The notes under the pieces: model-generated | What the model saw: the letters and a program-made list of their open reading frames with translations, nothing else | The model's database searches: none | Told to the model about the DNA's origin: nothing | Translations under genes and position numbers: made by a program | Assembly (NCBI GenBank): GCA_009838765.1 | Contig: VXQX01000010.1 | Location: 25,997 to 89,996 of the forward strand | Direction of reading: 5' to 3' | DNA from: Gemmatimonadales bacterium | GTDB taxonomy: Bacteria; Gemmatimonadota; Gemmatimonadetes; Palauibacterales; Palauibacteraceae | Length of the DNA: 64,000 nucleotides | In this document: one piece after another, positions 45,172-54,089 of the stretch | How positions within the stretch are numbered: the first letter of the stretch is position 1 | Layout of the letters: every line of letters begins with the position of its first letter

Positions 45172-46530
45172 CTAGGGTTGCTGGTCGAGCCTCCGGCCAA
45201 GGAGGGCCTCGATCCCCGCGACCGATGCCTCGTACAGGAACCGATTGCGGACCAGATCGACCTCCGCCTGCGTGAGCGTGATCTGCGCGTCCTGGAGCTC
45301 AAGAATCGTGGCGAGGCCGAGCTGGTAGCGCTCCTGTACGACCCGGAGGCTCTCCTCGCTGAGTTCGACGTTCCTCTCCGCGAGGTCGACGCTCGCGAGC
45401 GCCGACTGCGCTGTCGCGTATCGTGCGTCGAGCAGCGAACTGAGGTTGAGTCGCGCCGCCCGTTCGTTTTGCCGGGCCTGATCGGCGGCGGCCCGGGCGC
45501 GGAACACCTGCGTCTCGCGCTGGAAGCCGTTGAAGAGGGGATAGCTGCCGGAGACCCCGACCGACCAGGAGCGGTTGGAGGGCGGGAACTCCTGATTCGC
45601 CCACCCGTAGCCGGCGCCGATCGAGATCGTGGGCAGGTAACTGGAGCGTGCGCCGGACACCGCTGCCTCGGCGGCTTCGACGGCCAGGGAGGCCGCCTCC
45701 AGGGCGGGAGCCGTCACATCGGCCATCGCGAACAGCTCGTCGCGGGAGAAGGGGATCGCGGCCATCGCGAGTTCCGCCTCCGCGGTCGGCCCCACGAGGG
45801 TCTCGGAGCCGATGACCTCGGTGAGTTCGAAGGTCCGCGTACGCGCGTTGTTCTGCGCGTTCAGAAGTGCGAGTTGCGCATTGTTGAGATCGACCTGCGA
45901 GCGGAGCGAGTCCGAGCGCGTGGCCCGTCCCAGTTCCAACTGCTGCCGGACGAACTCGAGCTGGTCCGCCTGCCGCTGGACGCGGCGTTCCTCCACCGCC
46001 ACGAGTTCGAGCGCCGCGACGTTCTCCGCGTAGGCCTGTTTCACCTGCTGAATGACCTGGAACTCGGCCTCGCGATAGCGGGCGTTCTGCTCGACGACCC
46101 CGAGCCGGGCGCTCTTCAGGTTCGTGAAACGCCCCCATCCGTCGAACAGCGTGTAGTTGGCCTGGAGCCGCGTGGAGTAACTCGTCGCGACGATCCCCTG
46201 GCTGAGCGCGTCGAGGCGACCGGTAGACGAGTTCGAGTAGCTGAAGAAGGCGTTCACCCCCGGGAGGAGCGTCCCGTACGCGCTCAGCCGGTTGTGCTCG
46301 GCCATCTCGATCGCGGAGTAGGCCTGGAGCAACCCGGGGTTGCGGCGGAGCGCGATCTCGACGGCTTCGTCGACCGTGATTTGGCGGACGTTGCCGCTCG
46401 CCTGCACCTGCGCCTCGGCCATCCGGGGCGACGCTCCCGCGAGCAGAAGCGCCGGCAGCAGGACGAACCCCCATCGACGAAGACCGGCGCTCGGCCGGTC
46501 TCCGTACCCACATCTATGTCGAATGGTCAT
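45172..46530 (-). CDS. TolC-family outer-membrane efflux protein
   Basis: 452 residues, signal peptide ending RMAEAQ. Two TolC repeats: ITVDEAVEIALRRNPGLLQA and VTAPALEAASLAVEAAEAAV start the paired helical halves. LSAYGTLLPGVNAFFSYSNS and ARSSYLPTISIGAGYGWANQ mark the barrel strands. Helix-rich stretches such as LDARYATAQSALASVDLAER follow. It forms the outer-membrane exit duct. It precedes its adaptor by 117 bases, and that gap holds a 6-base GC hairpin (45089-45107). Confidence 0.92.
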   Translation of the reverse strand: MTIRHRCGYGDRPSAGLRRWGFVLLPALLLAGASPRMAEAQVQASGNVRQITVDEAVEIALRRNPGLLQAYSAIEMAEHNRLSAYGTLLPGVNAFFSYSNSSTGRLDALSQGIVATSYSTRLQANYTLFDGWGRFTNLKSARLGVVEQNARYREAEFQVIQQVKQAYAENVAALELVAVEERRVQRQADQLEFVRQQLELGRATRSDSLRSQVDLNNAQLALLNAQNNARTRTFELTEVIGSETLVGPTAEAELAMAAIPFSRDELFAMADVTAPALEAASLAVEAAEAAVSGARSSYLPTISIGAGYGWANQEFPPSNRSWSVGVSGSYPLFNGFQRETQVFRARAAADQARQNERAARLNLSSLLDARYATAQSALASVDLAERNVELSEESLRVVQERYQLGLATILELQDAQITLTQAEVDLVRNRFLYEASVAGIEALLGRRLDQQP

Positions 46531-46574
46531 CGTTTTCCTTGCTCCCCGAGGGGCGGATTGACGTCTCTGGGTTG

Positions 46575-47033
46575 TCAGTTGTTTCGCTGCGCGTCGTCAC
46601 GCCCCTGGGATGATCCCCGTTCGCCGCCGCGCTCCCGCCCGCCCCCGTAGCGCTGTCGCAGCAACTCCCGATAATCCTCACCCTGCTCCTCCGTCAGCAC
46701 CGACTCGATCCGGGTCCGGACCGAATCCATCAACGTCCGGTAGCCCCCGCGCAACGTCCGCATCCCGTCGCGGTAGTGATCGAGGAAACCCTCGATCTGC
46801 GACCGCTGGTCGGCCGTCAGACCCAGTTCATCGGCGAACTGCTCGATCGTGGTCTGTCCCCCCCGCGACCCGCCATCGCGATCCGGCGTTTCGGGCGACA
46901 CGGTCTCCACAGGCGGGTCGGCCGCGGTCGCGTCCGCAAGAAGATCGAGGCGGTCCACTGCTACGCCGATCGCGGCGCCCGCCGCGAACACGAGCGTCAG
47001 GAGAAGGATCGCCCGGAATCTCGAAGTGTCCAT
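46575..47033 (-). CDS. Spy/CpxP-like periplasmic protein
   Basis: 152 residues from ATG 47033 (GTG 47039 also possible). An N-terminal membrane or signal segment (AILLLTLVFAAGAAIGVAV) is followed by a helical domain with two LTxxQ-type motifs, ELGLTADQRSQIEGFL and SVLTEEQGEDYRELL, which define the CpxP/Spy family. A Gly/Arg-rich tail ends the protein. Spy/CpxP proteins are envelope-stress chaperones and sensor modulators. Here it sits directly after an ECF sigma and a short membrane protein, so it probably tunes that response. Confidence 0.75.
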   Translation of the reverse strand: MDTSRFRAILLLTLVFAAGAAIGVAVDRLDLLADATAADPPVETVSPETPDRDGGSRGGQTTIEQFADELGLTADQRSQIEGFLDHYRDGMRTLRGGYRTLMDSVRTRIESVLTEEQGEDYRELLRQRYGGGRERGGERGSSQGRDDAQRNN

Positions 47034-47056
47034 ACGCACCCGATTCGTGTCGCGTT

Positions 47057-47461
47057 TCAGGGACTAACGAGGGCGGCGGTCAGCACCGCGTCGCGACTGG
47101 GCTCGGCGAGGTCGATGAGCAACTCCGGCGGGGCTTCGGCGTCCGGCGCCAACGCGCGCACAAGCCCGACCGGCGCCACGTCCGGATCGGCGGCGAACTC
47201 GGGCGCGTCCGGCACCGAGATGCGATACAGCAGGACCCCGGCTGCGACGAGCAGCCCGGCTGCGAGCGGCGCAAGCGCCGCGGACCAGCTTGCCGTCACG
47301 TCGAGCCACGAGAGCGGCCGCCGCTCGAGCAGCGCTTCCGCCGCCGCCATCACGTTCCGGCGCAGGCGCCGCCGCGTGAGTTCGTCAGGCCGCAGGGGCT
47401 CGAGATACGCCGCCCACGCCGGCCCGCCCCCGCTACGCCGATGCCGATCGCTTCTATTCAT
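47057..47461 (-). CDS. Small membrane protein, probable anti-sigma factor
   Basis: 134 residues from ATG 47461, whose ATGAATAG overlaps the sigma stop; two further in-frame ATGs lie 6 and 12 bases upstream. A basic cytoplasmic head (LRPDELTRRRLRRNVMAAAE) is followed by one membrane helix (ALAPLAAGLLVAAGVLLYRI) and a periplasmic tail of 50 acidic residues. The topology and translational coupling to an ECF sigma gene fit an anti-sigma factor. It lacks the HX3CX2C zinc motif, so the claim rests on context. Confidence 0.6.
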   Translation of the reverse strand: MNRSDRHRRSGGGPAWAAYLEPLRPDELTRRRLRRNVMAAAEALLERRPLSWLDVTASWSAALAPLAAGLLVAAGVLLYRISVPDAPEFAADPDVAPVGLVRALAPDAEAPPELLIDLAEPSRDAVLTAALVSP

Positions 47462-48119
47462 CTCCATCCTCATCCGTTCCTCCGGCGCCGGACGCCGGCA
47501 CTTCGCCGAGCAGGCGGCGCAGCGCGTGCCTGCCGTGGTGAAGGTTGGCCCTGGAAGTTCCGACCGCGATCCCGAGGATCTCCGCGATCTCCGCGTGGTC
47601 GTACCCTTCGAGGTCGTACATCATGACCGCCGTTCTCTGTCGTTCCGGAAGCTCCGCGAGCGCGTCGAGCACCCGCTGCCGGGCGTACTTCCGCTCGAAC
47701 TCCCGGTGCGGGTCGTCCCGCGACGCCGCAGTGTCCTTCAGCTCCGAATGGGTCCGCAGCAACTCGCGTCGCCTGAGGTTCAGGCACGTGCTCCTCAGCA
47801 CGCGATAGAACCACGGGCCGAAACGGCTTCCCGGCCGCAACTGCCCGATCCGCTCGAGCGCGCGAATGAAAGCGGCCTGCACCGCATCTTCCGCGTCCTG
47901 CTCGTGCCGCAGAATCGACAGCGCCACGGCGTAGGCCGGGTCCGTGTATCTCGTCACGAACAGGGAAAACGCCTGCGAGTCGCCGGCCTGCACGGCTTCC
48001 ACGAGGCCGGGTTCGTCCGCGCCGGGATCCGGCGGCTCGACAGGTCCGGAACCGGGACCGGCCGCGTCGCCCTGCGATCCGCTGCGCGTTCGCGTTTCCT
48101 CCGCCAAAGACGTCCCCAT
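47454..48119 (-). CDS. ECF RNA polymerase sigma factor
   Basis: 221 residues. Region 2: FSLFVTRYTDPAYAVALSIL with HEQDAEDAVQAAFIRALERI. Region 4: LAELPERQRTAVMMYDLEGY and HAEIAEILGIAVGTSRANLH. An acidic Pro/Gly-rich N-terminal extension of about 35 residues precedes region 2. It heads the ten-gene minus-strand array and is coupled to the small membrane protein. It likely controls its own array, but I could not identify a convincing ECF promoter in the divergent 100-base gap. Confidence 0.92.
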   Translation of the reverse strand: MGTSLAEETRTRSGSQGDAAGPGSGPVEPPDPGADEPGLVEAVQAGDSQAFSLFVTRYTDPAYAVALSILRHEQDAEDAVQAAFIRALERIGQLRPGSRFGPWFYRVLRSTCLNLRRRELLRTHSELKDTAASRDDPHREFERKYARQRVLDALAELPERQRTAVMMYDLEGYDHAEIAEILGIAVGTSRANLHHGRHALRRLLGEVPASGAGGTDEDGDE

Positions 48120-48220
48120 CGCTTGGGTAACACGCCCTCGAAGCCGGCCGTTGCACCGGCTCCCGTCGGCGTTCGGCCTGGCGCTTGTTCCTTCACCGTG
48201 GCCGTCGCATCTTCGGCTCC

Positions 48221-48769
48221 GTGAACAACGAAACGCAACCCCGGCCCGCCGCCGCCGAAACGCCCGACCGAGCCCACTCTCTGGCCGGCCGAACCCTCAT
48301 CCAGGAACGCATTCGCGGCATGCAGAAGGTCGCGGGGCGCAGGCTCTCGCCCGGCGACATCGTCCTCAGGAAGGCGTCTCCCGAAGTGCGGCGCCACCTG
48401 TTCGAGGAGGCGTGCGAGTTGTACTGGAACGAGATGAGCTGGGAGGAGATCACCGAAGAGGAACTCATCGGCGACGAGGAACTCACGGAGATGATCTTCC
48501 CCGGGCTGCTCGCGCTCATCGATGCGTTCCTCCCGAAGGCTCCCAACGGCGAGCCGGACCGCGACCGCGAACACCGCGACGTCGTACACGATTTCCTGGA
48601 CTGGCTGGCCGCCCGGCTCGTGACCCTGCGCGAGGCGCGACCCTCCGCGGAGGACGCGCGGGCGCGGAACCTCCGCCAGAAGAACGTCACGGACTCCCTC
48701 ATCGACCTTATCGCGTTTCGCGTGTGCGCGCTGACTTCCGACGAGATCGAGACCTACCAGAACGCCTGA
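48221..48769 (+). CDS. Hypothetical protein, 182 aa
   Basis: GTG 48221 is preferred; a TTG at 48185 would add 12 residues. Cytoplasmic and highly charged: RTLIQERIRGMQKVAGRRLS, SPEVRRHLFEEACELYWNEM, and EEITEEELIGDEELTEMIFP. Mostly helical, with a C-terminal amphipathic region (VTDSLIDLIAFRVCALTSDE). No known family. It ends 23 bases before etfB, so it may be co-transcribed with the ETF genes. Divergent from the ECF sigma gene. Confidence 0.6.
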   Translation: MNNETQPRPAAAETPDRAHSLAGRTLIQERIRGMQKVAGRRLSPGDIVLRKASPEVRRHLFEEACELYWNEMSWEEITEEELIGDEELTEMIFPGLLALIDAFLPKAPNGEPDRDREHRDVVHDFLDWLAARLVTLREARPSAEDARARNLRQKNVTDSLIDLIAFRVCALTSDEIETYQNA

Positions 48770-48792
48770 CTCCATTCAGAAGAACAAGACGG

Positions 48793-49542
48793 ATGAATAC
48801 CATAGTCTGCATGAAACGCGTGCCGGACTCGGCCACGCGGGTGAGAGTGACGCCCGACGGCGCGGGACTGGACCCGGCCGGCGTCAAGTACGTCGTGAAC
48901 CCGTACGACGAGTTCGCGCTCGAGGATGCGATCCGCCGCAGGGAAGAGGCGGGGGAGGGGAAGGTGACGGTCGTCGCGCTCGGCCCCCCCGAGACCGCCG
49001 AATCGATCCGCCAGGCGCTTGCGATGGGGGCGGATGAGGGCGTCCTCCTCGCCTGCGCGGGTTCGCACGACGCGCTCTCCGTAGCGCGCGCGCTGGCCAA
49101 CGAGATTCGGGGTCGGGAGGTCGACCTCGTGCTGTTCGGGAAGCAGGCGATCGACGACGACAACATGCAGGTCCCGCAGATGGTGGCCGAGTTTCTGGGC
49201 CTCCCCTGCGCGACCGTCGTCGTCGGCCTCGAGATCGCGGGAAGGGAAGCGACGGCCCGCCGCGAGGTCGAGGGCGGTCACGAGGTGGTCGAGTTCCCGC
49301 TGCCCGCCGTCGTGTCGACGCAGAAGGGGCTCAACGAGCCGCGGTATCCGAGCCTCAAGGGGATCATGGCGGCGAAGCGGAAGCCGCTCGAGCAGCGGGA
49401 CGTGACGCTCGACGCGCCGACCATCGAATTCCTCCGCCTCGACGAACCGCCGGCGCCGGCCGCGGGCCGGATCGTCGGAGAGGGCGTGGACGCGGTGCCG
49501 GAACTGGTGCGGGCGCTGCGCGACGAAGCGGGGGTGCTCTGA
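48793..49542 (+). CDS. etfB: Electron transfer flavoprotein beta subunit
   Basis: 249 residues from ATG 48793. Begins MNTIVCMKRVPDSATRVRV. Contains VVNPYDEFALEDAIRRRE, VDLVLFGKQAIDDDNMQVPQ (AMP-binding region) and the ETF signature near LPAVVSTQKGLNEPRYPSLK. With EtfA it carries electrons from acyl-CoA dehydrogenases to the ETF:quinone oxidoreductase. The stop and the etfA ATG share one base (TGATG). It fits with the acyl-CoA genes at 7-11 kb. Confidence 0.95.
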   Translation: MNTIVCMKRVPDSATRVRVTPDGAGLDPAGVKYVVNPYDEFALEDAIRRREEAGEGKVTVVALGPPETAESIRQALAMGADEGVLLACAGSHDALSVARALANEIRGREVDLVLFGKQAIDDDNMQVPQMVAEFLGLPCATVVVGLEIAGREATARREVEGGHEVVEFPLPAVVSTQKGLNEPRYPSLKGIMAAKRKPLEQRDVTLDAPTIEFLRLDEPPAPAAGRIVGEGVDAVPELVRALRDEAGVL

Positions 49543-50525
49543 TGCCCGGCGCGCTGGCGTACGCCGAGATCCGGGAGGGGGCGGTGAGCCGGGCCTCCAG
49601 GGAGGCGGTCGGGCTCGCGCGGCGGATCGCCGCCGATGCCGGAGGCGAGACCCACGTCGTGGCGCTCGGTCCTCCCGGCACGGCCGAGGCGGCGGCAGCA
49701 CTCGCCGGCTTCGGTGCCGACCACACCTACGTGGGCGAGTCGGAGGTTCTCACGCTGTGCCAGCCGGACATCGCCGCGGCCGCCATCGCCCGGCTCGTCG
49801 AGGCGGGAGACTACGACGCGGTGATCTTCGCGGCTACCGCACAGGGGAGGGACATCGCCCCTCGCGTCGGGGCGCGGCTCGGGCGGAGCGTGGCCTCGGA
49901 AGTCATCGAGTGCCGGCGCGAGGACGGCGCCATCGTCGTGCGCCGGCCCATGTACGCCGGAAAGGCGATCGCGACCCTGCGTTTCACCCCGGGCCCGGCC
50001 GTGATGACGATTCGGGCGAACGTCTTCGCGCCGGCCGGGGAGGGGGCGGCGGGGGAGATCTCGAATCTGGATCTCGATGGGCTGGAGGGCCGGGTGCGGA
50101 CGGCCGCCCTTGAGCAGGGGGATCGCGACCGCCTCGACGTGAGCGAGGCGACGACGATCGTCTCCGGCGGCCGCGGAATGCAGGGGCCGGAGCACTGGCC
50201 GCTGCTGGAGGCGCTCGTCGAAGCGCTGGGCGACGAGGCGGCGCTCGGCGCGAGCCGGGCGGTGGTGGATGCGGGCTGGCGGCCGCACGGCGAGCAGGTG
50301 GGCCAGACCGGCAAGACCGTGTCGCCCAACCTGTACTTCGCGGTCGGGATCAGCGGAGCGATCCAGCACCTGGCCGGGATGCGCACGGCGAAGGTCATCG
50401 TGGCGATCAACCGCGACGCGGATGCACCGATCTTCGGGGTGGCGGACTACGGCCTCGTGGGCGACGTGTTCGAGGTGCTGCCCGCGCTCACCGAGGCGGT
50501 GCGCGAAGCCCGCAGCGGCGATTAG
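49542..50525 (+). CDS. etfA: Electron transfer flavoprotein alpha subunit
   Basis: 327 residues. The N-terminal domain includes [20 protein letters not shown]. The C-terminal FAD domain carries [60 protein letters not shown] and [20 protein letters not shown], the canonical EtfA FAD signature. Forms the heterodimer with EtfB. It is followed after 36 bases by an XdhC-family gene. Confidence 0.95.
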   Translation: MPGALAYAEIREGAVSRASREAVGLARRIAADAGGETHVVALGPPGTAEAAAALAGFGADHTYVGESEVLTLCQPDIAAAAIARLVEAGDYDAVIFAATAQGRDIAPRVGARLGRSVASEVIECRREDGAIVVRRPMYAGKAIATLRFTPGPAVMTIRANVFAPAGEGAAGEISNLDLDGLEGRVRTAALEQGDRDRLDVSEATTIVSGGRGMQGPEHWPLLEALVEALGDEAALGASRAVVDAGWRPHGEQVGQTGKTVSPNLYFAVGISGAIQHLAGMRTAKVIVAINRDADAPIFGVADYGLVGDVFEVLPALTEAVREARSGD

Positions 50526-50561
50526 CCCCGTGTGGCGCTACGCGGGTCCGGGTCGGCCGGC

Positions 50562-51602
50562 ATGAGCCTGCGGGCCGTGCGCGGGGACATCGCGCGCTGG
50601 GCGGAGCGGGGCGATCCGATCGCCATGGCGACGCTCATCGCCGTGCGCCGTTCGGCTCCGCTGCCACCGGGCGCGCGGTTCGCGATCTCGGCCGCCGGGG
50701 AGCTGAGCGGCTCGATCTCGAGCGGGTGCGTGGAGGGCGACCTGCACGAACGGCTCTCCGCGCTGCTGGGCGGCGGCGCGCCGGCCTCCGTCACGTACGG
50801 GATCACCGACGAGATGGCCGCGGGCGTGGGCCTCTCCTGCGGCGGGGAGATCGATGTCCTCCTCGACCGCTACGACCCCGGCGACCCCGTCTGGCATCGC
50901 CTCTGGCAGCTCCAGGAGGCCGGCGCCCCGGGCGTGCTCCTCACCGGCGCGGCGCCGCCCACGCGCTCGCGGCAACTCCTCCTCGAACCGGACCGGTCGC
51001 TCGGAACGCTCGGGTCCGCCGAGCTCGACCGGGCGGCCCGCTCCCGCGTCGACGACTGGCTCGGCCGGTCGGACGCCCGCGCCGTCGAACTCGTGCGGGA
51101 CGATCCGGACAGCCTCGTCTTCGTCGAGTCCTTCGCCCCGCCCCCGCGGCTCGTCATCGTGGGGGCGACGCCGATCGGGCATGCGTTGTGCGCCATGGCG
51201 CACCGGACCGGCTTCGAGGTCGTCGTCGTGGATCCGCGGGAGGCCTTCCTGCGGCCGGACAGGTTCCCGGACGCCGCGTCGCTCGACTCCCGCTGGCCGG
51301 ACGAGGCGATGGCCGCCCTCGATCTCGACCCTCGCACGAGCGTCGTCATCCTCACGCACGATGAGAAGCTGGACGAGCCCGCCCTCGAGACCGCGCTCGC
51401 CTCCCGTTGCGGCTACGTCGGTCTCCTCGGCGGGCGCCGGACGCAGCGGCAACGCCGAGAGGCGCTCCACGCGCGGGGGCTGGACGAGGCGGCGTGCGAC
51501 CGCATCCACGGGCCGGTGGGGTTGCGGATCGGTGCCCGCTCGCCCGCGCAGATCGCCGTCTCCATCCTCGCGCAACTCATCGCCCTCGACCGCGCTCCCT
51601 AG
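50562..51602 (+). CDS. XdhC/CoxI-family molybdenum-cofactor maturation protein
   Basis: 346 residues from ATG 50562 (a GTG 30 bases upstream is possible). N-terminal XdhC_CoxI domain: VRRSAPLPPGARFAISAAGE and the Cys-bearing SGSISSGCVEGDLHERL. C-terminal Rossmann XdhC_C domain: PRLVIVGATPIGHALCAMAH, SVVILTHDEKLDEPALETAL and RCGYVGLLGGRRTQ. XdhC proteins sulfurate and insert Mo-cofactor into xanthine dehydrogenase or CO-dehydrogenase-like enzymes. No such enzyme is in the window; moeA lies 4.5 kb downstream. Confidence 0.85.
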   Translation: MSLRAVRGDIARWAERGDPIAMATLIAVRRSAPLPPGARFAISAAGELSGSISSGCVEGDLHERLSALLGGGAPASVTYGITDEMAAGVGLSCGGEIDVLLDRYDPGDPVWHRLWQLQEAGAPGVLLTGAAPPTRSRQLLLEPDRSLGTLGSAELDRAARSRVDDWLGRSDARAVELVRDDPDSLVFVESFAPPPRLVIVGATPIGHALCAMAHRTGFEVVVVDPREAFLRPDRFPDAASLDSRWPDEAMAALDLDPRTSVVILTHDEKLDEPALETALASRCGYVGLLGGRRTQRQRREALHARGLDEAACDRIHGPVGLRIGARSPAQIAVSILAQLIALDRAP

Positions 51603-51647
51603 CAGCCACGGACGGCTAACGCCGGCGCGGGGCTGCTAGGCGCCGGA

Positions 51648-52763
51648 TCAGTCGCGCGTGCGCCGGATCTTCCAGCGGTCGACCACGCTTTGCCCCCGCA
51701 CGACCTCGAAACGATCGAAGTGCGCGACCGTGAGGCAGGCGTGATTCGGAAGGACGCGGACCTTCTCGCCGACATCGAACCGCCCGGACAGCCGCCCGTG
51801 TTCCTGGCTCACCGAGGTCACGCGATCATCGCTCAGCGCCCCTCCGGCCGCGTTGCGGAAGAGGCGGCCGTAGTGAGGCGGATCGTCCGGCCCCACATCC
51901 TTTGACAGGGCGAGCGCGCCACAGTCCGCGATCGCCCCGCCGGACCCGTCGCGGGCGGACACGACCGTCGCGAGCACCGTGACCGCGCAGTCGCTCACCG
52001 CGCACGATCCCAGCCGCGTCTGCGTGTAGTCGTAGAGCGCATAGTTCCCCGGCCGGGCCTCGTCGATCCCGTCCAGCGTCTCGACCCGGCTCATTCCCGG
52101 GGTCGAACCGAGCGAGAGCACCCCCGGCTCGAGTCCCGCCGCCCGGAGCGCGCCCCCTGCTTCGACCATTGCCCGTCGCTCCTCCTCCGCCAGCGCGGCG
52201 ACGGCGGCGGGCGAGTCCGCGCCGTAGGTGTGGCCCGCGTGCGTCAGGCAGCCGCCGAGCGCGAGCCGGCCCGCGCGTGAGATCCGCCGTGCGATCTCGA
52301 CGACGCGGCCGCTGTCGCAGGGGACGCCGGAGCGTCCGTAGCCACAGTCGATTTCGAGCCATACCGAGAACGGGGTGTCCGCGGCCTCAAGGGCCTCGAC
52401 GGCGGTGAGCGAGTCCACGGTCACGCCCAGTCTGACGCGCCGGGAGAGCGCGGCCGCCTCACCGATCCGGGAGAGATTGAGCGGAAAGGCCCACAGGATG
52501 TCATCGAAACCCGCCTCGGCGAAGATCCGGGCCTCCGCGAGCGTGGAAACGGCGATGCCCGACGCCCCGAGCGATCGCTGGAGTTCGGCGATCTCGATGC
52601 ACTTGTGCGTCTTCACGTGGGGGCGAAGCCGAACGCCGAGCGCGTCCGTGCGTGCCTGCATGACCCGGAGGTTGTTCTCCAGGACATCGAGATCGAGGAC
52701 GAGCGCCGGAGTGCGGAGACCGAACAGGTCCGGCGCGTCTCGGACAGCGTTCCCGGCGTTCAC
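51648..52763 (-). CDS. D-threonine aldolase/D-serine dehydratase-type PLP enzyme
   Basis: 371 residues from GTG 52763; the longer open frame upstream overlaps the sigma gene antisense and is rejected. Fold-type III barrel: LRTPALVLDLDVLENNLRVM, PLP lysine in LRPHVKTHK, and LALGGCLTHAGHTYG. The C-terminal beta domain with zinc-type ligands is marked by VLPNHACLTVAHFDRFEVV and DCGALALSKDVGPDDPP. Enzymes of this type cleave D-3-hydroxy-amino acids or dehydrate D-serine. No stereospecific assignment is possible from the sequence alone. Confidence 0.88.
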   Translation of the reverse strand: MNAGNAVRDAPDLFGLRTPALVLDLDVLENNLRVMQARTDALGVRLRPHVKTHKCIEIAELQRSLGASGIAVSTLAEARIFAEAGFDDILWAFPLNLSRIGEAAALSRRVRLGVTVDSLTAVEALEAADTPFSVWLEIDCGYGRSGVPCDSGRVVEIARRISRAGRLALGGCLTHAGHTYGADSPAAVAALAEEERRAMVEAGGALRAAGLEPGVLSLGSTPGMSRVETLDGIDEARPGNYALYDYTQTRLGSCAVSDCAVTVLATVVSARDGSGGAIADCGALALSKDVGPDDPPHYGRLFRNAAGGALSDDRVTSVSQEHGRLSGRFDVGEKVRVLPNHACLTVAHFDRFEVVRGQSVVDRWKIRRTRD

Positions 52764-52868
52764 GCGCTCAAGGTAGTTGGGGGATCGCGGTTCCGCTAAG
52801 TTGGAATCGCCGGACTTCGCTAGTGACCGCAAAGCCGTAGAGGTCGTCTTATTCACGAAGAGAAGATC

Positions 52869-53441
52869 TTGCGGATCGGGCCGGAAGGTCGGGTTCCGGA
52901 CGATGAACCGAGCGACGCGGATGCCGTGACCGCCGTACTGGAGGGCGATCGCGAGGCGTACGGGGTTCTCGTGCGCCGGTACAAGGATGTGCTGTACCGC
53001 TACGCGGAGCGCATGACCGGGCGCGCGGACGACGCAGCGGATATCGTGCAGCGCACGTTCATCCGCGGTTTTCGGAGCCTCGACCGCTGCCGTGACCGGG
53101 AACGGGTGGGAGGCTGGTTGTTTCGGATCGCCGTCAACCTGTGCAAGGATCAGTTGAAGGGGCGGGCACGGCGGGAGGTGTCGCTGGAGGCGGCCGGCCC
53201 CCTCGCGGCGACGAGAGGTCTTCCCGAAGCCCGTGCCGAGCGAGCGGAGATACGGGAGCAGATATACCGGGCCCTGCAGTCGTTGAGCGACGAGCAACGT
53301 GAAGCCTTCGTCCTCAAGCATGTCGAGGGCTGGTCTTACGAAGAGATGGCGGAGAGACTTGGAGCTTCGGTGTCCGCGTTGAAGATGCGCGTCCATCGGG
53401 CTCGGGATCAGTTACAGGTGCTGTTAGAAAACTACCGATGA
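52869..53441 (+). CDS. ECF RNA polymerase sigma factor
   Basis: 190 residues from TTG 52869. Region 2: YGVLVRRYKDVLYRYAERMT, ADDAADIVQRTFIRGFRSLD and ERVGGWLFRIAVNLCKDQ. Region 4: LSDEQREAFVLKHVEGWSYE and ERLGASVSALKMRVHRARDQ. It overlaps the next gene by four bases (ATGA). It is the second ECF system in the window and is independent of the one at 48 kb. Promoter elements upstream are not clear. Confidence 0.93.
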   Translation: MRIGPEGRVPDDEPSDADAVTAVLEGDREAYGVLVRRYKDVLYRYAERMTGRADDAADIVQRTFIRGFRSLDRCRDRERVGGWLFRIAVNLCKDQLKGRARREVSLEAAGPLAATRGLPEARAERAEIREQIYRALQSLSDEQREAFVLKHVEGWSYEEMAERLGASVSALKMRVHRARDQLQVLLENYR

Positions 53442-54079
53442 ACGACGATCTGAAGCTGTACCTCGACGGAGAAATCGACCATTCGGAACTCTCGCGGGAG
53501 CTTCGCAGGGAGTCCGAACGGTGGGATGCCCTCCTTTCGGACGTGCGGGATTCGGGGGTGCAGGGAGCTCCGGTCGGACTCGAATCGCGGGTCATGGCCG
53601 AGGTTCGCCAGGAGAGGCGCCGGCCCTTGTCCGGTCTCGTGGACTGGTGGGTGCATCCCCGCTCTGTGCGTATCCGGCCGTGGCTGGGACTCGCGGCGGC
53701 GGCGGTCGTAGGGGTCTTCTTCCTCTTGCCGCGGGAGAACGTGGTCTCCGAGCCGGCCGGGGCGGCGACGGCGCTCGTAGGCGAAGAAGTCCACTACGTG
53801 CAGTTCCGTCTCGAGGCACCCGGCGCGGCGTCGGTCCACGTGGCGGGCGACTTCAACGACTGGCAGCCGGAGGTCGCGCTGGCCGATCCGTACGGGACCG
53901 GCGTGTGGACCGGACGGGTGAAGCTCCCGCCCGGCGTGCACAAGTACATGTTCCTCGTGGACGGCGAGACCTGGATCACGGATCCGCATGCGGAACGGTA
54001 TGTGGAGGACGGTTACGGCAACCAGAATGCCGTGATCGCGATCACGGGCGGCGCAGGCGCGCGCTCGTTGGCCCCCTAG
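53438..54079 (+). CDS. Anti-sigma-like membrane protein with exported CBM48 domain
   Basis: 213 residues. Cytoplasmic helical head (LYLDGEIDHSELSRELRRES) like short anti-sigma factors, without a zinc-finger motif. A membrane helix lies at about 80-98 (PWLGLAAAAVVGVFFLLP). A periplasmic domain from about 115 (EVHYVQFRLEAPGAASVHVA) carries GDFNDWQPE at 137-145, followed by WTGRVKLPPGVHKYMFLVDG and WITDPHAE. That is the CBM48/AMPK-beta glycogen-binding fold. Coupling to the ECF gene implies a sugar- or glycan-sensing anti-sigma factor, an inference. Confidence 0.78.
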   Translation: MNDDLKLYLDGEIDHSELSRELRRESERWDALLSDVRDSGVQGAPVGLESRVMAEVRQERRRPLSGLVDWWVHPRSVRIRPWLGLAAAAVVGVFFLLPRENVVSEPAGAATALVGEEVHYVQFRLEAPGAASVHVAGDFNDWQPEVALADPYGTGVWTGRVKLPPGVHKYMFLVDGETWITDPHAERYVEDGYGNQNAVIAITGGAGARSLAP

Positions 54080-54089
54080 GCAGCAGCCT

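Noticed and set aside
43216..46650. 1144-residue open frame on the plus strand
   Set aside because: Lies antisense to the permease, adaptor and TolC genes, whose motifs are unambiguous; the Arg/His-rich translation has no family signal.
48120..48220. ECF auto-promoter for the sigma gene at 47454-48119
   Set aside because: A GGAAC-like -35 can be found on the minus strand, but no matching -10 at the right distance.
52764..53396. N-terminal extension of the D-threonine aldolase-type frame
   Set aside because: It runs antisense through the ECF sigma gene and has no relation to the PLP-enzyme family; GTG 52763 is the sensible start.
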